This document shows positions 46,335-53,057 of a DNA stretch of 63,092 nucleotides, piece after piece. The notes beneath the pieces were generated by a model. The model searched no databases and had not been told where the DNA came from. It was given only the letters and a program-made list of their open reading frames with translations. Both the position numbers and the translations under genes were made by a program. Position 1 is the first letter of the stretch. Each line of letters starts with the position of its first letter. The stretch comes from Sphaerimonospora mesophila NBRC 14179 = JCM 3151 (GTDB lineage Bacteria > Actinomycetota > Actinomycetes > Streptosporangiales > Streptosporangiaceae), in assembly GCA_001552515.1 (NCBI GenBank), contig BCRI01000026.1:1-63092 (forward strand). The letters run 5' to 3'.

Positions 46335-46985
46335 ATGAAACGGGTGCGGCTGCCGTTCGCCGACCGCGCGGAGGCGGGGGCGCTGCTGGCCGAGGTTCTG
46401 TACGGCATGGCCCTGGAGGACCCGGTCGTACTCGCCCTGCCGCGCGGCGGTGTGGCGGTGGCCGTACCCGTGGCCGAGCGGCTGGCGGCGCCGCTGGAGG
46501 TGCTCGTCACCAGGAAGATCGGCTGCCCGTACCAGCCGGAGCTCGGTGTCGGCGCGATCGCCGAGGGCGGTGAGCCGGTGTTCGACCGCGAGCTCCTCTA
46601 CCGGCTCGGGTTCGACCCCGGCGACGTCGCCGACGTGGTCGAGCGAGAGCGGCACGAGCTGGCCCGGAGGGTACGGGTCTACCGGGGCGACCGGCCGCTG
46701 CCCGAGGTGGCGGGCCGTGACGTGATCGTCGTCGACGACGGGCTGGCCACCGGGGGCACCGCCCGCGCGGCGGTCCGGGCGGTGCGCGCCCGGCAGGAGG
46801 GGAGCGGCAGGGTCACGCTGGCGGTGCCGGTGGCCGCCGACGAGACCGTGCGTAGTCTGCGGGCGGAGGCCGACGACGTCGTCGTGCTCGCCACCCCCGA
46901 GGGTTTCCGGGCGGTGGGCCAGTGGTACGAGTGCTTCGACCAGCTCGCCGACGACGACGTGCTCGAACTGCTGGGGCGGGCATGA
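46335..46985 (+). CDS. Phosphoribosyltransferase family protein
   Basis: 216 aa from ATG 46335, 19 bp after rsgA. PRTase fold with the PRPP loop 'DVIVVDDGLATGGTARAAV' and 'DPVVLALPRGGVAVAVPVAE' at the start. These stand-alone proteins are often annotated as PRTases with unknown base; the substrate cannot be told. Likely co-transcribed with rsgA. Confidence 0.88.
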   Translation: MKRVRLPFADRAEAGALLAEVLYGMALEDPVVLALPRGGVAVAVPVAERLAAPLEVLVTRKIGCPYQPELGVGAIAEGGEPVFDRELLYRLGFDPGDVADVVERERHELARRVRVYRGDRPLPEVAGRDVIVVDDGLATGGTARAAVRAVRARQEGSGRVTLAVPVAADETVRSLRAEADDVVVLATPEGFRAVGQWYECFDQLADDDVLELLGRA

Positions 46986-47813
46986 GGGGCGAGCCGCGCC
47001 GATGACGGACCGTGGCCGTTCGCCCGGACGACACCGGTGAGGCCGTCTCCGTCTCATCCTGTGGAACGTGAAAGGCGGGACCGGACGCGGCCTGCATCGG
47101 GCGGAGAGGTTTCCGGACCGTCGAACGGCACGATGGAGCGTTCTGGCCGGCTTCCGCCACGTGCACCGATCGCCTACCGTCCCACCGCCGGTCACAGTGG
47201 GTCGCGGCGAATGGCATAACAAGATCTTGACCCGCTCAGAGGCGAAACCTACCCTTTCATGGGAGCGTTCCCACGGCCGTACGCAACACGTCCCGCCGGG
47301 AGACGCGCCCCGGGCCCTCGACGAATCCGGGCGATCGAGGCGATGCCGCGCGAGCCGGAGATGCCGCCGATCGACGAGGAGCGCTCATGAGCCCCGAGAC
47401 GAGGGCGGGTCGCCGGCCGCCGGCAGCAAGGTTCCATCCGGGCCGCAGGCCATGAGCCGCGGCCCGGCCCGCCGGTCACCACCGGCTCAGGCGTTCGTGA
47501 AAGGCGTCCGCAGCCGGGCGATACCTGCCCGAGCCGGGCCGCATCGCCTGCTCATCCATCCGCTTGCCGCGCGGGCCGACCGGGCCCGAGTGGCGGGGTG
47601 CCCCTGACCTGCACCCGGGAGCGCTAAAGGGCCGAGGTGTTCGACCGGCCTGTTCGACGTCGCCATGCGCACCGTGGTGAGCACGTGTCGTGGTGGACCC
47701 GTGTGCCTACATCCTGCAGCGCACGGCGGCGAACCGGGTTCGCGGCTGTCCGAGATGGAAGCCGTGGGCCGAAAGTTCCGAAGTTGGAAGTGTATGACAG
47801 TCGAAGGAGGGTC
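46986..47813. other. Long gap with orphan promoter/operator and small overlapping ORFs
   Basis: 828 bp without a convincing gene. It holds a LacI-type operator/promoter (listed at 47227). Downstream are three short plus-strand frames linked by ATGA overlaps near 47388 and 47452; the first ends in 'MPREPEMPPIDEERS'. They may be remnants of a lost gene or chance. A plus-strand frame 47068-47607 is arginine-rich and looks non-coding. Confidence 0.5.
47227..47273 (+). promoter_or_regulatory. Promoter with LacI/CelR-like operator, no obvious target gene
   Basis: TTGACC (47227-47232), 17-nt spacer, TACCCT (47250-47255), then a 14-bp palindrome TGGGAGCGTTCCCA (47260-47273) at the expected start point. 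The palindrome differs by one base from TGGGAGCGCTCCCA, the operator of actinobacterial CelR/CebR cellobiose regulators. No sugar gene follows; the next sizeable gene is the condensation protein at 47814. Confidence 0.6.
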
Positions 47814-49121
47814 ATGCGGCTTTCGGCGGACTTCGTCTCCAGCCGTTCCGGTACGGCAGAGCTCGCGTGGGGACAGCGGGCCGTGTGGGGGGCCATCCGT
47901 GACGTGGGACCGGACAACGCGCACTACTTCAACGTGCCCCGGCTGCTCGCCGTACCGCGCGCGGGCGGGCCGCGCCATCCCGGGGCCGTGGCCGCCGCCC
48001 TTGCCGGTCTGGTGGGCCGGCACGACGCCCTGCGATCGCTCGTACGGCTCGGCGCGGCCGGGCCGTACCAGGAGGTGGCCGCGGCCGGGACCCTGTCGAT
48101 CGAGATGGTCGAGGCGGCCTGCGGGGACGCCGACGTCGCCGGGACGGACCTCGTCGACCGCCTGGCCGGGCGATCTTTCGACGACGGCGAGCAGCCGTTC
48201 CGCGCCGGATTCGTGGTCTGCGACGGCGCCGTCACCCACGTGGCGCTCGTGATCAGTCATGTCGTCGCGGACTGGCACGCGGCCGACATCGTGGTGCGCG
48301 ACCTGCGGATGCTGCTGCTACGCGGGGCGATCGCGCGACCGCCGTCGTCGCAGCTGCTCGACCTGGTGCGGGAGGAGAAGGCGGCGTCGGCCCGTTCGGA
48401 TCGGGCGATCGCGCAGTGGGAGTCGCTCCTGCGGACCGTGCCGTCCATCATGTTCCCGACCGTGGTCGGGCCGGGCGCGACGCCGAGGTTCGCGCGGGCC
48501 GTGCTGTCGTCGCCCCGGCTCAACCACGCCGCACAGGTGCTCGCCCGCCGGACCGGCGTCAGTACGGCCACGGTCCTGATGGTGGCCGTCACCATGCTGC
48601 TTCGTGAGCTGACCGGGCAGGAGACGTGCGCGATCACCCCGATCGTGCACAACCGCTTCAGCGACCGCACCAGGGGCCTGGTCACCTGCCTCAACCAGCT
48701 GGGACTGTTCGCCCTGGGCCGGGGAGGAGACCTCGCCGAGACCGTCGTGAGCGAATATCCGGCGGTTCTTGCCGCCTACCGAAGAGCCCGCTACGACCCG
48801 CTGGCCTTCGACGTGATGATCGACCGGCTGAGCGCCGACCGGGGCGTCCCCATGTTTCCGTCGTGCTGCTTCAACGACCTGCGCCCCGGCGAGGACCCGG
48901 TCGACGCCGGTCACGCGGACGGGGAGTCAGAGCTGGAGTGGCTCCCCGGCACGGACCAGCGCAGCTGCCACTTCTGTCTGGCCCTGATGCGCTGGAAGGG
49001 CACGCTCGGCGTGGAGCTGAGCGCCGACACCGCCCGCCTGCCCAAGAGCGAGATGACCGCCCTGCTGCAGCGGCTCGAATCCTTCGTGGTCGGCTCGGCC
49101 GCCCGGGAGATCGCCGCATGA
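47814..49121 (+). CDS. Free-standing condensation-domain protein (NRPS C-domain-like)
   Basis: 435 aa from ATG 47814, which follows GAAGGAGGGTC. Condensation/acyltransferase fold with the active-site region 'LVISHVVADWHAADIVVRDL' (S148-W154), a degenerate HHxxxDG (only one His, Asp kept, Gly to Trp), plus 'GQRAVWGAIRDVGPDNAHYF' and 'TGVSTATVLMVAVTMLLREL'. No adenylation or carrier domain nearby. It may be an acyl or peptidyl transferase or a catalytically altered relative; substrate unknown. Confidence 0.85.
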   Translation: MRLSADFVSSRSGTAELAWGQRAVWGAIRDVGPDNAHYFNVPRLLAVPRAGGPRHPGAVAAALAGLVGRHDALRSLVRLGAAGPYQEVAAAGTLSIEMVEAACGDADVAGTDLVDRLAGRSFDDGEQPFRAGFVVCDGAVTHVALVISHVVADWHAADIVVRDLRMLLLRGAIARPPSSQLLDLVREEKAASARSDRAIAQWESLLRTVPSIMFPTVVGPGATPRFARAVLSSPRLNHAAQVLARRTGVSTATVLMVAVTMLLRELTGQETCAITPIVHNRFSDRTRGLVTCLNQLGLFALGRGGDLAETVVSEYPAVLAAYRRARYDPLAFDVMIDRLSADRGVPMFPSCCFNDLRPGEDPVDAGHADGESELEWLPGTDQRSCHFCLALMRWKGTLGVELSADTARLPKSEMTALLQRLESFVVGSAAREIAA

Positions 49122-49128
49122 TCCGAGC

Positions 49129-49170
49129 GCGATCTCAAGCGTCGCGATCTCAAGCGTCGCGATCTCAAGG
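49129..49170 (+). repeat. 15-bp tandem repeat
   Basis: GCGATCTCAAGCGTC occurs twice perfectly and a third time with a changed 3' end, right after the condensation gene stop. Probably a slippage product; no function seen. Confidence 0.8.
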
Positions 49171-49237
49171 GTAGGGAGGGAGGCGGGGCGAAGGGCGGAC
49201 CGCGGCAGGGACGGACTCCCGTACGCGGTCCTGCGCC

Positions 49238-49284
49238 GCCGTCCGGCCGCCGGTGCTCGCGGCATCCCCGGCGGCCGGGACGGC
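49238..49284. terminator. Hairpin between condensation gene and nucleotidyltransferase gene
   Basis: A 16-bp stem with one bulged G, GCCGTCCGGCCGCCGG paired with 49268-49284, loop 14 nt, lies between two convergent genes and 11 bp past the nucleotidyltransferase stop. Likely a bidirectional terminator. Confidence 0.65.
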
Positions 49285-49294
49285 TCGTGCTCGT

Positions 49295-50041
49295 TCACGC
49301 CGCCTGGAACAGAGCCTCGGCTTCGGCGATGGTCCGGGTCAGCGTCTCCGGCTCCGGCCGCAGGGCCGCCACGATCGTGTCGATGCCACGTAGACCGGCC
49401 CGATGCAGCAGCCGCTTCTCGTTGGTGACCCACTCACCGCGCGCCGCGAGGACCGCGTGGGCCGTCTGCATCGCGGCGGTGGCCAGAGCGCCGGCGACCT
49501 CGGTGGCCTGACCGCGTGCGGCGTAGACGGTCTTGGCGTACTGGAGTGTCATGGCCGCCCGGCCGCGCCATACCGGCGGGGCCGCCGTACGCAGCCGTTC
49601 CGGATAGGCAGGGCGGGGGAGAGCGCCATGTAGGACCCGGTTGAGCGCCAGCTCTGCGACCACCAGGTAGCTGGGGATGCCCGCGAGGTGGAACATCAGC
49701 GGCTCCCAGTGGAAGCGGCCCTGGTCGGCCTCGGCGAGCTCATGCTCGACGACGTCGAGATCGCGGTAGTGCACATCGACGCGGCGGCCGTCCACGCTGA
49801 GCCAGGCGCCGCCGTTGAAGACGCCGCCGCCCCAGCCGTCGATCTCGGAGACTTCGCCCTCCCAGCCGATGGCGCGCAGATCGGTGGGATCGAAGCCGCC
49901 GCGGTAGTAGATGGCGAAATCCCAGTCGCTGTCCGGGGTGTGGGTGCCCTGGGCGCGGGAGCCGCCCAGGGTGACGGCGCGAACAGCGGGCAGGGCGCCA
50001 AGACGGCCGGCGACGTGGTCAAGAAACGTCTGGTCGGTCAT
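49295..50041 (-). CDS. Nucleotidyltransferase-domain protein (antibiotic-NTase-like)
   Basis: 248 aa. Pol beta/NTase motif 'VTLGGSRAQGTHTPDSDWDF' with the GS...DxD metal ligands, and a later Asp in 'SVDGRRVDVHYRDLD'. The C-terminal ~110 residues are helical (HEPN/KNTase-C-like: 'MTLQYAKTVYAARGQATEV'). Such proteins transfer nucleotides to small molecules or proteins; the substrate is unknown and no MNT/HEPN partner gene is adjacent. Confidence 0.85.
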   Translation of the reverse strand: MTDQTFLDHVAGRLGALPAVRAVTLGGSRAQGTHTPDSDWDFAIYYRGGFDPTDLRAIGWEGEVSEIDGWGGGVFNGGAWLSVDGRRVDVHYRDLDVVEHELAEADQGRFHWEPLMFHLAGIPSYLVVAELALNRVLHGALPRPAYPERLRTAAPPVWRGRAAMTLQYAKTVYAARGQATEVAGALATAAMQTAHAVLAARGEWVTNEKRLLHRAGLRGIDTIVAALRPEPETLTRTIAEAEALFQAA

Positions 50042-50071
50042 GGCGAAACTATCTCAGGCGATAAATGGCGT

Positions 50072-50108
50072 CCCGGCGCCGTCCTGAGCACACCGGGGCG
50101 GCGCCGGG
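50072..50108 (-). terminator. Terminator after the collagen-like gene
   Basis: CCCGGCGCCG / CGGCGCCGGG, 10-bp perfect stem, 17-nt loop, 25 bp past the stop of the collagen-like gene. Confidence 0.65.
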
Positions 50109-50133
50109 AGGTCCGGGCAGCGAGACCTGAGCC

Positions 50134-50820
50134 TCAGGCCTTCGCGCACAGGATGGTGACCGTGACGGTCAGCTTGTAGACGGTCGGGTTGTTCGGAAGG
50201 ACGAAGACGTAGGAGTCGTTCAACGGTCCACCGTTCCGGTTGGAGGCGTACCCCCACGAGACCTCGTTCGGGTTCACCAGGGTGCCGGCGGACTGGACCG
50301 TGTGGTCGCCGCTCACGAGGAACTTCCCGGCCGGACAGGTCGTGGGGCCGGCACCGCCCTGCCCTCGGTCGAAGGTCTTGACGGTAGTGATCTTCTCCAG
50401 GCCGGTGAGTCCGGCGGGGCCCTGCGGACCGGCGGGCCCGCGCTCGCCGGTGTCGCCCTTCTGTCCCGCGGGACCTTGCGGTCCCGCGGGGCCGGCCTCG
50501 CCCGTCTCTCCGGTCGCCCCGGACGGGCCGACGGGTCCGGGAGGGCCGGCCGGTCCGGTCTGGTTCCAGGACAGTTCGCGGTGGCCCGGCGGACACACCG
50601 CGGTCGGGCGGGACGTCGGCCACGGTGTGGGGCTGCTCATGGCCGATGACGTCTGCCCGTCGTAACCGGGGATCCGTACGATCCCGTCGGACCCCACGCA
50701 GGCCACGATGTCGGAGCCTCTGGCATCCGCCACGGCCACGGCCACGCCGGCACCGCCTGCCAACAGCCCCGTCATGGCGCCGATGGCCAGCCATGTTCCC
50801 CGCTCCGCGATACGGCGCAC
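50134..50820 (-). CDS. Exported collagen-like (Gly-X-Y) protein
   Basis: 228 aa from GTG 50820, preceded by AAGAAGGAG. Signal-like hydrophobic start '[20 protein letters not shown]', then after 'SWNQT' about 17 Gly-X-Y triplets ([19 protein letters not shown] and on to GLTG), and a ~75-aa C-terminal domain ('[20 protein letters not shown]', '[14 protein letters not shown]') that could be a trimerisation head. Likely a cell-surface or secreted triple-helical protein; role unknown. Confidence 0.88.
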   Translation of the reverse strand: MRRIAERGTWLAIGAMTGLLAGGAGVAVAVADARGSDIVACVGSDGIVRIPGYDGQTSSAMSSPTPWPTSRPTAVCPPGHRELSWNQTGPAGPPGPVGPSGATGETGEAGPAGPQGPAGQKGDTGERGPAGPQGPAGLTGLEKITTVKTFDRGQGGAGPTTCPAGKFLVSGDHTVQSAGTLVNPNEVSWGYASNRNGGPLNDSYVFVLPNNPTVYKLTVTVTILCAKA

Positions 50821-51071
50821 GAGCCGACTCCTTCTTGGACGGCGACAATGTCGTGCGCAGCGTAGAAAACCAGGTCTCCCCAGGGCGTCCACCTGGCGGG
50901 CGACAGTAGATCATCCGCGCGGCGGAGCGGCGCGCACGCGAACGTACGGCTCGGCCGGGGCCGTACGTCAGGTCTCGGGGCGTCTCGGCGACGCGGGGGA
51001 GAACGCCGACGAGCGGTGGCCGACCTCCCGGCCGTACGGGTGGAGCGGCCTCCGGTCAGCAGGGGCGTAGG

Positions 51072-51530
51072 TCAGGGCGTCGCGAGCTCTGCCCACACGA
51101 TCGTGCCGCCGGGCCGTCGTCCGTCGGCCCGGGGCCAGCCGAAACCCCATGCCTTGGAGTACGTCTCGACCAGCCAGAGACCACGTCCGCCTTCCTCGTC
51201 GTCGCCGGGGGCGCGCATCTGCGGCGGGGTTCTGGTTTCGTCCCACACCTCGATGACCGTGCTGGACGAGGTCCGGGAGAGGCAGAGACAGATCGGCCTC
51301 ACCTTGTCGTGCAGCTCGACGTAGGCAGGGTCGTCACCGAGCCCGCCGTACGTCGCCTTGATGGCGTTGGTGACCAGCTCTGAGGCGATCAGCTCGGCGC
51401 CTTCGACGACGTGGTCGAGGTGCCACTTCTTCAGAGTGTCGCGCGTGTACATGCGGGCCGTGGCCACGGATTTCGGCAGCGCGGGCAGTGCCAGGCAGGC
51501 GACGAGCGGGGCGTTCTCCAGGATGTTCAC
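51072..51530 (-). CDS. HATPase_c ATP-binding protein (anti-sigma/SpoIIAB-like)
   Basis: 152 aa from GTG 51530 (TTG 51548 is an alternative). N box 'ELIASELVTNAIKATYGG', G1 box 'VIEVWDETRTPP', G2 'GGRGLWLVETYSKAWG' identify an RsbW/SpoIIAB-type ATPase of the actinomycete family often encoded next to XRE/DUF397 pairs. It may act as an anti-sigma or signalling kinase. It is divergent from the XRE gene. Confidence 0.88.
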   Translation of the reverse strand: MNILENAPLVACLALPALPKSVATARMYTRDTLKKWHLDHVVEGAELIASELVTNAIKATYGGLGDDPAYVELHDKVRPICLCLSRTSSSTVIEVWDETRTPPQMRAPGDDEEGGRGLWLVETYSKAWGFGWPRADGRRPGGTIVWAELATP

Positions 51531-51564
51531 GGCGACCTCTGGCGGCAAGCGACGGGGAATGATC

Positions 51565-51612
51565 GGGAGCCGCGGCCGTCGTCCCCCTCAGGTGATACGG
51601 CCGCCGGCTCCC
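51565..51612. other. Imperfect GC-rich hairpin upstream of the ATPase gene
   Basis: GGGAGCCGCGGCCGT pairs with 51597-51612 with one bulged base and a 17-nt loop. It sits at the 5' side of the minus-strand ATPase gene, so it may be a leader structure or a stray terminator. Confidence 0.4.
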
Positions 51613-51765
51613 AGGCAGAACGGCGGGCCCACAGCTCAGGGGAAGGCTGAGCAAGCCCCACCAGCCCTGCCGGCTTGTGGTGCCTTTCAATTTGGCCTGC
51701 CTGGCCGCGCGCTCCCTGGCAGGCTTGACTCTCAGCATGCACCGCAGCTATTTCGAACGCAACCA

Positions 51766-51794
51766 TTGCGAGTGCATTTGCTGAGGAAGATATA
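51766..51794 (+). promoter_or_regulatory. Promoter of the XRE/DUF397 pair
   Basis: TTGCGA (51766-51771), 17-nt spacer, GATATA (51789-51794), in a locally AT-rich stretch; predicted start near 51801, with GGAGGG ribosome site at 51821. Confidence 0.5.
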
Positions 51795-51826
51795 ACTGCA
51801 TTTCAATCCATATCTGGACAGGAGGG

Positions 51827-52693
51827 ATGGAAAAAGTGGCTGTGCGACGGCAGACACCGACGCTTCGTTTGCGCCGACTGGCGGCCGAACTACGCAAACT
51901 GCGTGCCGACTCGGGCAAATCAAGGGAAGAGGTAGCGGAGGAGAGTGGGATCAACACGGTCACGCTGTACCGGTTGGAGACGGCAAGGGCCAGACCGCAG
52001 AAGCGCACCTTGATCACCTTGCTTGATTTATACGGCATCCATGGTGAACGGCGGGATGACCTGCTCGCGGTGCTGCGGGAGTCCGGGGAGCGCGTTTGGC
52101 TGCAGAGTCACCAGCTTGAGCTACCTGACCAGTACGCCACCTACATCGGCTTCGAGGAGGAGGCCGACAACCTGCTCAACTACGAATCTCTCTTCGTGCC
52201 CGGTCTATTGCAGACCGAAGAGTACGCCCACGCCGTCATTCGCGGCACCCTTCCGACGATTTCAAGGAAGGAAGTAGAGAAACGGGTCGAAGCGCGCATG
52301 GTGCGGCAAGAGCTGCTGACCAGAGAGCGCCCCTTGCGTCTTTGGGTCATCATCGACGAAGCAGTGCTGCGCCGGGAGGTAGGTGGTCGGCAGACCATGC
52401 GCGGCCAGCTTCACAAGCTCGTGGAGGCGAGCGAAGAACCAAACATCACGGTGCAGGTCATCCCATACAGCGCCGGAGCGCATCCCGGGATGACCGGAAG
52501 CTTTGTCATCATGAAGCATGATAACGACAACCCCGATGTGATCTACATCGAGAGCACAGCAACGGACCTTTTCCTCGAAGAAGAGGATGAAATCGTCAAG
52601 TATACGCTGGTGTTCGAGCATCTACGGGCGGTAGCGGCCAGCCCCGAGGAAACGCGGCGTCTCATCGCTTCCGTTTACGGAGAGAGCATGTGA
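51827..52693 (+). CDS. XRE-family regulator with DUF5753 domain
   Basis: 288 aa. HTH at ~15-70 ('LRRLAAELRKLRADSGKSRE', 'VAEESGINTVTLYRLETARA'), then the DUF5753 effector region ('NLLNYESLFVPGLLQTEEYA', 'RPLRLWVIIDEAVLRREVGG', 'GAHPGMTGSFVIMKHDNDNP'). Belongs to the large WhiJ/AbaA-ORFA-like set of developmental and antibiotic regulators paired with DUF397 partners. Lower GC than neighbours. ATG 51827 is close to GGAGGG; GTG 51836 is a spacing-wise better alternative. Confidence 0.9.
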   Translation: MEKVAVRRQTPTLRLRRLAAELRKLRADSGKSREEVAEESGINTVTLYRLETARARPQKRTLITLLDLYGIHGERRDDLLAVLRESGERVWLQSHQLELPDQYATYIGFEEEADNLLNYESLFVPGLLQTEEYAHAVIRGTLPTISRKEVEKRVEARMVRQELLTRERPLRLWVIIDEAVLRREVGGRQTMRGQLHKLVEASEEPNITVQVIPYSAGAHPGMTGSFVIMKHDNDNPDVIYIESTATDLFLEEEDEIVKYTLVFEHLRAVAASPEETRRLIASVYGESM

Positions 52694-52706
52694 AGGGAGT
52701 ACGGGA

Positions 52707-52916
52707 GTGAACGAAGAGCTTGATCTGTCCCGTGCCGTATGGCGCAAGAGCAGTATCAGCGGGGGCAACGGACAGTGCGTCGAGGTGGCGATCACCGACA
52801 CCGTGGTCGGCGTCCGCGACACCAAGAACCGCGAGGGCGGCACGCTCGTCTTCCGTCATGACGAGTGGCGTGCGTTCCTCGGCGGCGTGCGCAACGGAGA
52901 ATTCGACATCGACTGA
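52707..52916 (+). CDS. DUF397 domain protein
   Basis: 69 aa, GTG start after ACGGGA, 13 bp after the XRE gene. The family signature 'AVWRKSSISGGNGQCVEVAI' and 'GVRDTKNREGGTLVFRHDEW' is clear. DUF397 proteins are thought to counteract or bind their XRE partner. Operon with the XRE gene. Confidence 0.92.
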   Translation: MNEELDLSRAVWRKSSISGGNGQCVEVAITDTVVGVRDTKNREGGTLVFRHDEWRAFLGGVRNGEFDID

Positions 52917-52921
52917 CACGA

Positions 52922-52976
52922 CGCAACATGGCGAGCCCTCGTCAATGTGGATTCGTCGAAGGCTCGCCATGTTGCG
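52922..52976. terminator. Strong terminator between DUF397 gene and CoiA-like gene
   Basis: A 16-bp perfect stem, CGCAACATGGCGAGCC / GGCTCGCCATGTTGCG, with 23-nt loop, 5 bp after the DUF397 stop and 81 bp past the stop of the convergent CoiA-like gene. No U-tract; likely bidirectional. Confidence 0.8.
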
Positions 52977-53057
52977 GGCAAGTGCGTGCGCAAAGTGCAG
53001 GCGACCTGGCCGATGTCGAACCGTTGATGGTTGACACCACCACAAGGACTGGGCGGA

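Noticed and set aside
47068-47607. 179-codon plus-strand frame in the long gap
   Set aside because: Arg/Pro/Ala-rich, no ribosome site, no family; it also spans the operator and promoter.
50400-50570. Repetitive GC-rich stretch resembling a CRISPR-like or satellite repeat
   Set aside because: It is the Gly-X-Y coding repeat of the collagen-like gene; no spacers or palindromic repeats.
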